From NCBI GenBank assembly GCA_013997645.1, contig PNKB01000017.1, positions 1 to 47,162 on the forward strand: a stretch of DNA of 47,162 nt, given 5' to 3'. How positions within the stretch are numbered: position 1 is the stretch's first letter; every line of letters begins with the position of its first letter. This document shows, piece after piece, positions 34,770 through 42,077 of the stretch. The notes beneath the pieces are model-generated. The model was not told where the DNA came from. It saw nothing but the letters and a program-made list of their open reading frames with translations, and made no database searches. This stretch comes from Cyanobacteria bacterium PR.3.49 (lineage in GTDB: Bacteria; Cyanobacteriota; Vampirovibrionia; Obscuribacterales; Obscuribacteraceae). Both the position numbers and the translations under genes were made by a program.

Positions 34770-35014
34770 ATGGCGATGATTGTTGCCGCAGTGATGCCCT
34801 GAGGTGCGACATAACTTTCCTGGGCAGGAATTTGCTGCATTTGCACGCCGGTTACTTGAGCGCCCGGGCGCATCTTGCTTTCGATCTCTTCGAGAATTGC
34901 TTCGATTTGCGAGATCAGCTTTACGGACTCGTGGTCTGCGCCTTGTGAGCGGTTGACTGCGTCTTTGAGCTCTTCAATAGTGGATTTGAAAGAAGGCTGA
35001 TTTGGAAAGGTCAT
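34766..35014 (-). CDS. Small soluble protein, unknown
   Basis: An 82-residue acidic protein. A predicted helix 'IEELKDAVNRSQG...SVKLISQIEAILEEIESKM' spans about 12-49, then a Gln/Pro/Ala-rich tail ends 'ITAATIIAI'. GGAAAG lies about 5 nt upstream of the ATG. The helical part has heptad-like spacing, so dimerisation is plausible. It is convergent with murG and overlaps its last 4 bp. No family recognised. Confidence 0.6.
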   Translation of the reverse strand: MTFPNQPSFKSTIEELKDAVNRSQGADHESVKLISQIEAILEEIESKMRPGAQVTGVQMQQIPAQESYVAPQGITAATIIAI

Positions 35015-35424
35015 ATACTTTCCTGCTGTGCAAGGGACTGAAGAATAGCCAAATTTTTCCGGGCGACTTAATCTTGGGCAATCGCCTCTAACTTGTCACG
35101 AGTTTAGCACAGGAATTTCGGAATCAATCCGAGCAAATATGTCGAGCTTATACACCGCGGATGTCAAGCGGCGCAAGAATGAGAGCCAGTCATATATTCA
35201 CTATGTCTGTTGCAATTGAAAACTATATTTATCAATTGTCCACATTAACTATTCGGTTGTGCAAAAGTGACAGTGTGAGTGGGTTTCAGCAAGACCAGTT
35301 TGCAGCCTTCTACATAACCCAGTATTTGCCGGTGTTTGCAAGGTCTCCGTGCGTTTGTGCCCGAGAAACACCGGCGGTGTTATCGTGAAGGAGGATTGAA
35401 AAATATCACTATTCAGGAAAGCAA
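35015..35424. other. 410-bp divergent gap with a wide inverted repeat
   Basis: It separates the small minus-strand gene from the membrane-anchored gene at 35425. The only clear structure is GCCGGTGTTT (35328-35337) paired with AAACACCGGC (35366-35375), perfect 10-bp arms around 28 nt. It lies 50 bp before the downstream start and could be a leader hairpin or operator. A 75-codon frame at 35161-35388 looks non-coding. Confidence 0.45.
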
Positions 35425-36009
35425 TTGCCCATTCTTGCCCCTCTATTATTTGTACTCATAGCGTTTTTCTGCTTCTGCAGTTTGACGGGTTTGATTTTCC
35501 TCGCCGTCGGCTGGCGAAAAATCTCGCGCTACCTGAATGCCCGTCGCGAGCGGGATTTGCTTGCCTTGCGAACCTACCATTCCCGTCTGTCTCTTGTGGT
35601 TGGAGAGCTTCTTGCCAGAGCTAACGAACTGGATCAACAATCGAAATACCTCCCTGTCGAAACTGAAAAAGAGTGGAGCCGGATGTATGAGAATCTCGGT
35701 CAGTCCCTGGTTCTTATGGGAGACACTTTGAAAATCATCAAGGGTCATGTCGATGAAAAGAACGTCAAAGGCGGGCGGGAAGTGACTTTGCTTCTTTGCA
35801 GAGAAGCGACATGGGTGAGCCGGCGTTTGCTTGATTTTGAAACCAGATTGCTCACTATGGAAAAAATGCAAGTAGAAGAAATCAAAGCAGTCCAGCAGAC
35901 TATGGGACATGCTGCCCAGGAATCGCCACAGGATGGCATCAAGGCTGGTGAGGAAGGCGGTGATACGCGCGATCGTAGTACTACCAGAGATGGTGGCATC
36001 GACCAGTAA
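35425..36009 (+). CDS. Single-pass membrane protein with coiled coil, unknown
   Basis: A 194-residue protein. A hydrophobic helix (about 3-27) anchors it. A basic patch 'RKISRYLNARRERD' suggests the rest is cytoplasmic. A long helical region (about 40-165) is followed by a Gly/Asp/Arg-rich disordered tail. The start is TTG 35425 with AGGAAA 4 nt upstream. No family recognised. Confidence 0.62.
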   Translation: MPILAPLLFVLIAFFCFCSLTGLIFLAVGWRKISRYLNARRERDLLALRTYHSRLSLVVGELLARANELDQQSKYLPVETEKEWSRMYENLGQSLVLMGDTLKIIKGHVDEKNVKGGREVTLLLCREATWVSRRLLDFETRLLTMEKMQVEEIKAVQQTMGHAAQESPQDGIKAGEEGGDTRDRSTTRDGGIDQ

Positions 36010-36629
36010 GACTTGTTGCGCCGATTGTTCAAAGATTGCAGGCGAAAATTTCTTGCGCTATTTTTTCCGGAAAGCAAATTGACGGCTTGCGCTGAGAGTG
36101 CACTTTCTTTCTTGGCCGTTTAAGCGGTTCAAGCAAATTGAAATTGGAAGTTTTTGCTTCCGGTATTTACCGGTTGTTCCAAACATACCTCGTTATCGCT
36201 TGCGCAAATTGCGCGAATGGTTGAAGAGTCAAAGCGGTCTTCTCGTCAGAGAAGTACGAGGCTATGTAATAGCATTTGAAGTCTGCAAGAGAGAGACTGG
36301 TTGATGTTATTGGCTCTCGGGGCGATCATTGATTTGAAATTCATAGTGAGTGTAGTAGATGTGTGCGCTACAGGTAGCGCCACTACTTTTGGTGCCACTA
36401 TCGGCCGGTTTGCGAGGCTCCTGACAACATTTAATCCTAGATTTTGACGGGAAGTATGCACAGCTAGATCATTTTCCTGCATAATGAAAGAGAAGGATAT
36501 TCCACGAACAGAACCCGTGACCGAAGCTGTGTTGTTCTCGCTCATTGCTGCGCGAGTGCGAGCAGGCAAAGCGTTTCGGGCGAACACTGCTGGACTCGCT
36601 TACGTACGCATAAGGGAGGACATTTTGTT
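36010..36629. other. 620-bp region with weak small ORFs only
   Basis: It precedes the glutamate-rich protein gene. Contents: a weak 68-codon frame (36098-36304), a CATAAT -10-like box (36480-36485) that could start a leader of about 140 nt, and the AAGGGAGGA ribosome-binding site just before 36630. An 85-codon frame from ATG 36484 runs into the next gene in another frame. Confidence 0.4.
36098..36304 (+). CDS. Possible 68-residue basic protein
   Basis: A GTG-initiated frame encoding an Arg/Lys/aromatic-rich peptide ('YLPVVPNIPRYRLRKLREWL' over the middle). No ribosome-binding site or family. Composition is protein-like, but the frame is short enough to be chance. Confidence 0.25.
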   Translation: MHFLSWPFKRFKQIEIGSFCFRYLPVVPNIPRYRLRKLREWLKSQSGLLVREVRGYVIAFEVCKRETG

Positions 36630-37373
36630 ATGTCAAAAAAGAGAAACGATAAGAAAAAAAACCATTCTAAAGCCGCAGCAGTTAGCCAAGCAAGCGATGT
36701 CCAAGAGGCAGCGCCCGAAGCGACTTCCGGCGAAGAATTAGAGAATACTGCAGAAGCGACAGATGCACCGCCGGCAGAACCAGAATGCAGCGGCGAAGAA
36801 AAATCGGAAGAAGCATGCGAAGACAAGTCTGAAGAATGCTGCGAAGAAAAATCTGAAGAGTCTGGTGAAGAAAAGGCTGAAGACGCCGAAGAAGAAAAGG
36901 CCGAAGACGCCGAAGAAGAAAAGGCTGAAGACGCCGCAGAAGAAAAGGCTGAAGATGCCGAAGAAGAAAAGGCTGAAGACAGTGAAGATGTAGAGCCGAC
37001 AGGCGAAGCCGAAGGCGAAGAAAAGTCGCAAGACGATTCGGAAAACGAAGGCGACAAGGAAGAGTCCGAAGCGCCTGCTGCCGAGTCGGAAGGTGATGAG
37101 AAAGCTGAGGACGCCGAAGAATCCGAAGAGAAGGAAGATTCAGGCGAAGAAAGCGAAAAGGTAGTTGCTGATTCCGAAAGCGGCGAAGAGTCGAAAGAAG
37201 ATGATGCGGTTGCTGCTGAAACTGAAGCCGAAGAATCAGAAGACAAAGAAGAGAGCTCAGACGAGAAGGAAGAAGACGCAGTCGCTGCGGAATCCGAAGA
37301 AGAAACCGAAGCGAAAGGCGACGAAGAATCCAAAGAAGGTGACGAAGAGAAAAAGGACACCGAGGCAGCTTAG
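36630..37373 (+). CDS. Glutamate-rich, intrinsically disordered repeat protein
   Basis: A 247-residue protein. The N-terminus is basic ('SKKRNDKKKNHSK', 2-14). The rest is almost entirely Glu, Asp, Lys, Ser and Ala, with five copies of an 8-residue unit EEKAEDAE encoded by 24-bp tandem repeats (36867-36986). Two cysteine-bearing variants ('EEACEDKSEECCEEK') precede them. There is no signal peptide or membrane helix. It should be disordered and strongly acidic. AAGGGAGGA lies 9 nt upstream of the ATG, and a very strong terminator follows, so it is an expressed single gene. The function is unknown; it could be a nucleic-acid mimic, chaperone or ion binder, but nothing in the sequence decides. 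Confidence 0.75.
   Translation: MSKKRNDKKKNHSKAAAVSQASDVQEAAPEATSGEELENTAEATDAPPAEPECSGEEKSEEACEDKSEECCEEKSEESGEEKAEDAEEEKAEDAEEEKAEDAAEEKAEDAEEEKAEDSEDVEPTGEAEGEEKSQDDSENEGDKEESEAPAAESEGDEKAEDAEESEEKEDSGEESEKVVADSESGEESKEDDAVAAETEAEESEDKEESSDEKEEDAVAAESEEETEAKGDEESKEGDEEKKDTEAA
36867..36986 (+). repeat. Five 24-bp tandem repeats inside the Glu-rich gene
   Basis: Units start at 36867, 36891, 36915, 36939 and 36963 and vary by 0-4 bases. All preserve the frame and encode EEKAEDA(E/A). The fifth unit is the most degenerate. Repeat-number variation between strains is likely. Confidence 0.8.
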
Positions 37374-37432
37374 TCCGCCGAGGGTCGAAGAAATTTTTTC
37401 CTCCGGAGAAATCCGATCACACCATACACAGA

Positions 37433-37460
37433 GGGGGGACGGCAGCGTCCCCCCTTTTTT
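37433..37460 (+). terminator. Strong Rho-independent terminator
   Basis: The 8-bp stem GGGGGGAC (37433-37440) and GTCCCCCC (37447-37454) with loop GGCAGC is followed by TTTTTT. It lies 59 nt after the stop of the Glu-rich gene. Confidence 0.92.
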
Positions 37461-37649
37461 CATGCGACCCCGACATTTAATCAAGACCTCTGGCTGGGAG
37501 AATTCCCGAAAACGGCACTGAGCTTTCGAAAAGGTCAGATGTTTTGGCCTTCAAAACACCCTTAATCTTGGTTTGGCCTGAACTGCCATAGGGCAAGACT
37601 CTATAAGAAAGTGTGGCGAAAGCTATAAAACCAGAAAGTGAGGTTGGCT

Positions 37650-38096
37650 ATGTACGCAGAGTACAAACGCAACTGGTCCACAGATGAGGTCTGGATGAAT
37701 CCGGCCGTTCACGAGAATTATCCGGAGTGGAAGAAAGCGCGTGACAGGCGCCGAAAATTCAAATCGAGTGAAGTGACATTTTTGAACCAATATGGAGATC
37801 GTTTCTCAAAGGATGATGACGGCAGAGTTACTCTTTTCCGCTATCGCGATATTGAGACTTTATATTCGATTTCATATGATGAAAGAGGCGATGTTAGCTC
37901 GATTAGCAGCTCAGCAGGCTGGACCTGGACGAGACTGGATGCGGGGGCGTCGCGCGGCTGGTTGATCCGCAACTATTTCGATGCCTGGCAGGTGGAAGAA
38001 AGAGAATGCGGCGAAGTGCTCGTCGATGAAGAAGGCATCAAGTGCACCGCCGGTAGTGCGGCTGTTCTTGGTTTGCCGGAGCGTCCCGCCAGCTAG
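37650..38096 (+). CDS. Protein of unknown function, YD-repeat-like segment
   Basis: A 148-residue soluble protein. The middle 'DDDGRVTLFRYRD...YSISYDERGDVSSI' resembles one or two YD (RHS-type) beta units, by eye. It contains 'WTWTRLD' and ends with an acidic strand. I chose ATG 37650 (GAGG 6 nt upstream) over GTG 37638. No signal peptide. It ends before a long hairpin terminator. Stand-alone gene of unknown role. Confidence 0.68.
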   Translation: MYAEYKRNWSTDEVWMNPAVHENYPEWKKARDRRRKFKSSEVTFLNQYGDRFSKDDDGRVTLFRYRDIETLYSISYDERGDVSSISSSAGWTWTRLDAGASRGWLIRNYFDAWQVEERECGEVLVDEEGIKCTAGSAAVLGLPERPAS

Positions 38097-38123
38097 CGGA
38101 AGTTCGACAATCGACAGAATTGA

Positions 38124-38157
38124 AAAAGCAGAACCCCAATTGCCGGGTTCTGCTTTT
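38124..38157. terminator. 13-bp perfect hairpin terminator
   Basis: AAAAGCAGAACCC (38124-38136) pairs perfectly with GGGTTCTGCTTTT (38145-38157) across an 8-nt loop. The A/T ends make it work in both directions. It follows the unknown gene by 27 nt. Confidence 0.85.
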
Positions 38158-38254
38158 GGCTGAAAAGGCGTAACCGGTTTCAGTTTTCCGCTTTGCGTTT
38201 TCAAGGATAAGAACGAAACCCTGTCTTAGTGGTAATCTATACACCTCGTCAGGT

Positions 38255-38266
38255 CCGGACGTCCGG
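38255..38266. promoter_or_regulatory. 12-bp perfect palindrome upstream of gcvT
   Basis: CCGGACGTCCGG lies 83 bp before the gcvT start. Possible operator. There is no glycine riboswitch consensus in this leader. Confidence 0.3.
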
Positions 38267-38348
38267 TTCGGAAGCCCGATGATCTCAAGTGATGGCACGC
38301 CTGCCGGTGTGCCGAAATTTGTTCACAAACTCATTCGAGGAAAGAGAG

Positions 38349-39455
38349 ATGGTTGCGACAGCTTTGCAGGAAACGCCACTAGCGGCGGTGCACAAAAGTC
38401 TTGGTGCAAGAATGGTAGATTTTGCCGGTTGGAATATGCCGGTGCGCTACAAGTCGGATATTCTCGAGCATCAAGCTGTTCGCAATAAAGTCGGATTGTT
38501 CGATGTTTCTCACATGGGTGAATTTCTTGCACTGGGCGACGATGCTCATGCCTTTGTTCAATACATGGTGGCCAACGACATCAATCGTTTGAGTGGTCCG
38601 AATATGGCGCTCTACACTCAGTTCGTCAATGAAGAAGGCGGCACCGTTGATGATTTGATTGTTTATCGCAGAGAAAATGATTTCCTTCTTGTCGTCAATG
38701 CGTCCAATATGGAAAAAGATTGGAGCTGGCTCCAGAAGCATGCCGGCAAGTACAAGAATTTGAAATTGAAAAACATTTCCAATGACACCGCATTGCTGGC
38801 TTTGCAAGGACCGATGGCTGTGAAGTTGCTTTCTGACCTGGTCGGCAAAGATCTCAGCAATCTGCCTTCCTTCTCTTATTCGCAAGAACAGGTAGACGGC
38901 ATTGAAATCAGTTTCGGCAGAACCGGATATACCGGTGAAGACGGCTTCGAAATTTTTTGCGCTACAGGCGATGCAGAAAAGCTTTGGAAGCGCATTTTGG
39001 AAGGTGGCGAGCAATACGGCATCGAGCCGTGTGGTTTGGGTGCTCGCGATACTCTCCGTCTTGAAGCCGGACTTCCGCTTTATGGTCATGAGCTGGACGA
39101 TCAAACCGGACCCCTGGAAGCCGGTCTCGGCTGGAGTGTAAAGCTGGAGAAAGGTGATTTCATTGGCCGCGACAAGCTGAAAGCGCAAAAGGAAAAAGGT
39201 TTGCCGAAGCAATGCGTTTGTTTGCGTAGCGAAGGAAAAGCGCTTCCTCGCCAGGGTTATGAAGTTTATTCCGAAGGCAAGCAAGTTGGTGTCGTAACCA
39301 GCGGCTCAACCGGAATTCACGTCGGTTATCCGATCGCATTTGCATACGTGCCGCCTGAGCTCGCAAAGGAAGGCACGCAGCTTGAAATCAAAATCCGCGA
39401 CAATATGGTGGTAGCACATGTGGTGCGCCGCCCGTGGTACAAGCGCGCCAAATAG
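38349..39455 (+). CDS. gcvT: Glycine cleavage system T protein (aminomethyltransferase)
   Basis: A 368-residue enzyme that transfers the aminomethyl carbon from the lipoyl arm of GcvH to tetrahydrofolate, releasing ammonia. Seen: 'DFAGWNMPVRY', 'VGLFDVSHMGEF', 'GRTGYTGEDGFEIF', 'CGLGARDTLRLEAGLPLYGHEL' and the C-terminal 'GTQLEIKIRDNMV.AHVVRRPWYKR'. I chose ATG 38349, with GAGG 8 nt upstream, over ATG 38289, which would add 20 atypical residues. Partner gcvH lies 600 bp downstream. gcvP is not in the window. Confidence 0.96.
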   Translation: MVATALQETPLAAVHKSLGARMVDFAGWNMPVRYKSDILEHQAVRNKVGLFDVSHMGEFLALGDDAHAFVQYMVANDINRLSGPNMALYTQFVNEEGGTVDDLIVYRRENDFLLVVNASNMEKDWSWLQKHAGKYKNLKLKNISNDTALLALQGPMAVKLLSDLVGKDLSNLPSFSYSQEQVDGIEISFGRTGYTGEDGFEIFCATGDAEKLWKRILEGGEQYGIEPCGLGARDTLRLEAGLPLYGHELDDQTGPLEAGLGWSVKLEKGDFIGRDKLKAQKEKGLPKQCVCLRSEGKALPRQGYEVYSEGKQVGVVTSGSTGIHVGYPIAFAYVPPELAKEGTQLEIKIRDNMVVAHVVRRPWYKRAK

Positions 39456-39464
39456 GTCGCTGTT

Positions 39465-39716
39465 CTAAATAATGATGATGCGATGCGCCGGTTCAGTCGC
39501 CTCTTGCGGATCGTCCGGTCCAAAGTAGAGCGGATTGATTTCCATCGATTTCAATAATTGAGAAACCTGGTTATTGCCATCAATCAGATCGGCTTTCAGG
39601 CGTTGAGCGTCCTTTCTGAACGGGTCGGCTTTGCAGCATGCGCAATTGCGGCTATGGACGTGGCCGGCAGGATTCTGCCAAGCATCGCCGAGCGCGAAAG
39701 CGGTAAGGTTGTTCAC
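39465..39716 (-). CDS. Possible small protein between gcvT and gcvH (83 residues)
   Basis: A minus-strand frame with coding-like composition ('CCKADPFRKDAQRLKADLI', 'NPLYFGPDDPQEATEPAH', ending 'RIIII'). A GTG at 39716 is a candidate start, and the frame is open up to 39845. Just upstream, in a different frame, ATG 39834 with AAAGTGAG before it encodes a signal-peptide-like 34-mer that stops at 39730. The two may be halves of one exported protein split by a frameshift. No family recognised. Confidence 0.4.
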   Translation of the reverse strand: MNNLTAFALGDAWQNPAGHVHSRNCACCKADPFRKDAQRLKADLIDGNNQVSQLLKSMEINPLYFGPDDPQEATEPAHRIIII

Positions 39717-39729
39717 ATGGGCCTGATTT

Positions 39730-39834
39730 CTAGTGCAATCTTGCAGCGAAAGAAGTGACGAAAAGACCATAGGATACGCACAGTGTTGCCAGCGATAAGA
39801 GGTCGAGGACTTTCGCGGGAATGGCGATACGCAT
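39730..39834 (-). pseudogene. Signal-peptide-like 34-codon ORF, possible frameshifted gene start
   Basis: The frame encodes 'MRIAIPAKVLDLLSLATLC' and continues hydrophobic to 'SFAARLH', then a stop. It looks like a Sec signal peptide cut off from its mature part. A one-base shift would lead into the 39465-39716 frame. A real frameshift or a sequencing error could both explain it. Confidence 0.35.
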
Positions 39835-40054
39835 TGAGAACTCACTTTCTAGATTGAAACCGATCGAACTCGTCGAACAATTGGGTTAACCGTGAGTCGG
39901 GCAGAATTAGGGGGAAAGTCAAAAATTCGCAAACAAGGTTGTATACCAAGGCATGAAAAGCATTACCGGCGCTTTCCTATGGTGTTAAGATCTTTTCCTC
40001 GCATTCCGAGGGTGCCAAGTGCTACTCGGATTTCATCAAGCTTGGAGATTCAGC

Positions 40055-40438
40055 ATGCTCACTTACCCAGCCGAACTGAAGTACGTCAAATCCCACGAAT
40101 ACGTGCGTGTTGAAGGTGATACGGCGACCATAGGCATCACAGCCTTTGCCGCCGACCAGTTGGGCGATGTCACCTTCGTCGAGCTTCCCAAAGTCGGGCA
40201 GTCTTTCAAAAACGAAGAAAAATTTGGCGTTATCGAGTCTGTAAAGTCGGTTTCCGACCTCTTTATGCCATGTGGTGGTGAAATTACCGCCATCAACGAC
40301 AAGCTCTCGTCCGAGCCCGAGCTGGTAAACAGCGATTGCTACGGCGAAGGCTGGATGATCAAGGTCAAGCTCACCAATAAGGACGAGTTGAACCAAGCTC
40401 TGTCTGCCGATGCTTACAAAGATTTCGTCGTCGAATAA
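40055..40438 (+). CDS. gcvH: Glycine cleavage system H protein
   Basis: A 127-residue lipoyl carrier protein of the glycine cleavage complex. The lipoylation site is K64 in 'GVIESVKSVSDL'. The fold begins 'YPAELKYVKSHEYVRVEG' and ends 'GEGWMIKVKLTN...L.A..Y'. I chose ATG 40055 (GGAG about 7 nt upstream) over the in-frame ATG 40019, which adds 12 atypical residues. It receives methylamine from GcvP and passes it to GcvT. Confidence 0.96.
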   Translation: MLTYPAELKYVKSHEYVRVEGDTATIGITAFAADQLGDVTFVELPKVGQSFKNEEKFGVIESVKSVSDLFMPCGGEITAINDKLSSEPELVNSDCYGEGWMIKVKLTNKDELNQALSADAYKDFVVE

Positions 40439-40516
40439 TAGAAATTAGTCAAAAGTCGCTAAATAAGCCTATTTTGCGCGCTGGGGCGGTTTTTCGGCTC
40501 GGATTCAAAGAACCTG

Positions 40517-40541
40517 TGAACCATTTGTTATCAATGGTTCA
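40517..40541. repeat. Perfect 9-bp inverted repeat between gcvH and the next gene
   Basis: TGAACCATT (40517-40525) and AATGGTTCA (40533-40541) flank a 7-nt loop. It may be a hairpin terminator lacking a T run, or an operator of the gene at 40653. Confidence 0.45.
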
Positions 40542-40652
40542 GGTATGTTGCAAGTATTTCAAATAGATTATTAAGGCTTGGTGAGATCTGCCCGACCAGT
40601 ACTACATTGGTTGCAGGGCGACCCCACTCGTTGGCATTCGGGAGGAGAAAAC

Positions 40653-40955
40653 ATGCATACCTCTCTTTTAAGACGGACAATTGATCCAATCATCGCCGCT
40701 GCGGTAGCCACTTTGATGTGCGCTGTTGCCGCCAATTCGCAAATCGTGGTTTCGCAAGAAAGTAGCGAAAACCCTAGCCTGATGAGCAAGTTACGCGCTA
40801 ATGAGCGTTTCGTGCCGGACGTGGTCATGTATGAAAATGCACCGGCAGCGCGTCCAGCTGTTGATACGACTGTCATCAACAAGCTGATCAAGGCAAGAAA
40901 GACAACCTCGACTCCAAAGAGCTTTGCACAGCTGCCTGGGCACGAAGTTCAATAG
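40653..40955 (+). CDS. Small exported protein, unknown
   Basis: A 100-residue protein. The signal peptide (about 1-29) contains 'IIAAAVATLMCAVAANSQ'. The mature part is short and polar with an Ala/Pro stretch and a basic 'NKLIKARKTTS'. GGAGGAG lies 6 nt before the ATG, a very good ribosome-binding site. No family recognised. Confidence 0.65.
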   Translation: MHTSLLRRTIDPIIAAAVATLMCAVAANSQIVVSQESSENPSLMSKLRANERFVPDVVMYENAPAARPAVDTTVINKLIKARKTTSTPKSFAQLPGHEVQ

Positions 40956-41001
40956 TTCTTTAGAAGTGATTGGGAAGCTCTGAGCGGTGATTGTCCGGTG
41001 G

Positions 41002-41985
41002 CTATGGGCTGGCGTCCTTGAGATCGTCATCCGGAACTATCGGCTTGGCTTCTTTGACTTCCGGATCGCTGGGATTGGCGTCATGTATTGCGCCGCCTTC
41101 CAATTGCATTTTGGGAGGCGGAGAATTGTCGCGCAGCAAGTCCTGCGCCAGCTCGAAATAACCGGATCCCGGTCTTATCTGTTGCAGTTCTTCAAGAGCA
41201 CCGGCATCGTCTCTGTTGATTTCCAGTTTTGAAATAGCATCGAGGTAGAGGGCTCGGTTGAGCAGCTCGATTGAATCTTCCGACCCGGCGATATTGAAAA
41301 AACCAGGCAAAGGCGTGCCTTTCAGTAAGGCTATAGCAGCCCGATAATTCTGCTGGTTGATGCTTTGTTTGGCAGAGTGGGTGATGTAAATTTTGAACAT
41401 GCCGATAGAGAAGCCGGCCATTGCCACCAAAAGGCCTACCGCCAGGATTACATCCAGAAAGAGCGGATGTTTAAAACCATGATGTCCTTCTGATTCCTGG
41501 ACAGGTTCATCAAGGACCGCATCGAGTATTCGCGAAACTCGCTGCTGTTGCATTTTTCCTTCGGCGGGCGGCGCTTGGGCCAGCTTTTTTGCCAGCAATG
41601 CTTCTGAATCTACAGAAGGGGGTGTGGTTTTTTCCACCTTTGCCGTCGGTGCCGGGCTTGAAGATTCAGCCTGCACGGGTGTTTCAGTTGGAGCGGAAGG
41701 CTCGACCACCGGAGGAGATTCTGAAACTTCAGGAATTTCAGGAACATCAGAAACAATTGCTTCTGCAGTTTCTGCATTATCAACCGTCGCTTTCGGCTGT
41801 TCTAAAGGCGCCTCCGGATTCGATTCCGCCGCCTTTTTCTTGGCAGCGGATTGCGCATCGGACTCTTTGCCTTTGGGCTTTTTACCCTTAGCGCCTTTAC
41901 CGTTTGAACCGCCACCTTTTTTGGCTTCGGCCACCTCTAAACCCTCAGTGCGCTTGATACACGGGTCACCTGACTTTCCTGACAC
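41002..41985 (-). CDS. Membrane-anchored protein with long disordered N-terminus
   Basis: A 327-residue protein. Residues 1-150 are low complexity: a Lys/Gly-rich start, then a Pro/Glu/Ser/Thr/Val-rich stretch. One transmembrane helix (about 178-200) follows. The C-terminal third (about 205-300) is helical and TPR-like ('NYRAAIALLKGTPLPGFF', 'LLNRALYLDAISKLE'). GTG 41985 is the ORF start; a GTG 18 codons on is possible. No family recognised; a scaffold role is a guess. Downstream of the HEAT-like gene on the same strand, 92 bp apart. Confidence 0.65.
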   Translation of the reverse strand: MSGKSGDPCIKRTEGLEVAEAKKGGGSNGKGAKGKKPKGKESDAQSAAKKKAAESNPEAPLEQPKATVDNAETAEAIVSDVPEIPEVSESPPVVEPSAPTETPVQAESSSPAPTAKVEKTTPPSVDSEALLAKKLAQAPPAEGKMQQQRVSRILDAVLDEPVQESEGHHGFKHPLFLDVILAVGLLVAMAGFSIGMFKIYITHSAKQSINQQNYRAAIALLKGTPLPGFFNIAGSEDSIELLNRALYLDAISKLEINRDDAGALEELQQIRPGSGYFELAQDLLRDNSPPPKMQLEGGAIHDANPSDPEVKEAKPIVPDDDLKDASP

Positions 41986-42077
41986 TACCTTATCACGGAC
42001 TCATATAAGAATGTTCGCGACTTTGAAAGGCAGTACTGGCAAGGGTTTTGCCGTGTTTGCTGTGTCTGATAAACAGG

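Noticed and set aside
35161..35388. 75-codon plus-strand frame
   Set aside because: No ribosome-binding site, composition typical of non-coding sequence, and it runs through the inverted repeat.
36484..36741. 85-codon plus-strand frame
   Set aside because: It overlaps the Glu-rich gene in another frame, has no ribosome-binding site, and turns into a Lys/Arg shadow of the repeat gene.
36867..36986. 24-bp tandem units as a possible CRISPR array
   Set aside because: No spacers between units; they are in-frame coding repeats, and no cas genes are present.
37165..37521. Lys/Arg-rich 118-codon frame in the Glu-rich gene
   Set aside because: Frame-shifted shadow of GAA/GAG-rich codons; it extends through the strong terminator.
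38241..38320. Sequence resembling the SRP (4.5S) RNA core near CAGGTCCGGA
   Set aside because: Only ten bases match the conserved loop. The GGAAGCAGCC part and the flanking stem are absent, and the stretch runs into the gcvT leader.
38200..38348. Glycine riboswitch before gcvT
   Set aside because: The conserved aptamer words were not found in the leader on the plus strand.
38379..39284. 301-codon minus-strand frame opposite gcvT
   Set aside because: Antisense shadow of a gene with clear family motifs; no ribosome-binding site or homologous features.
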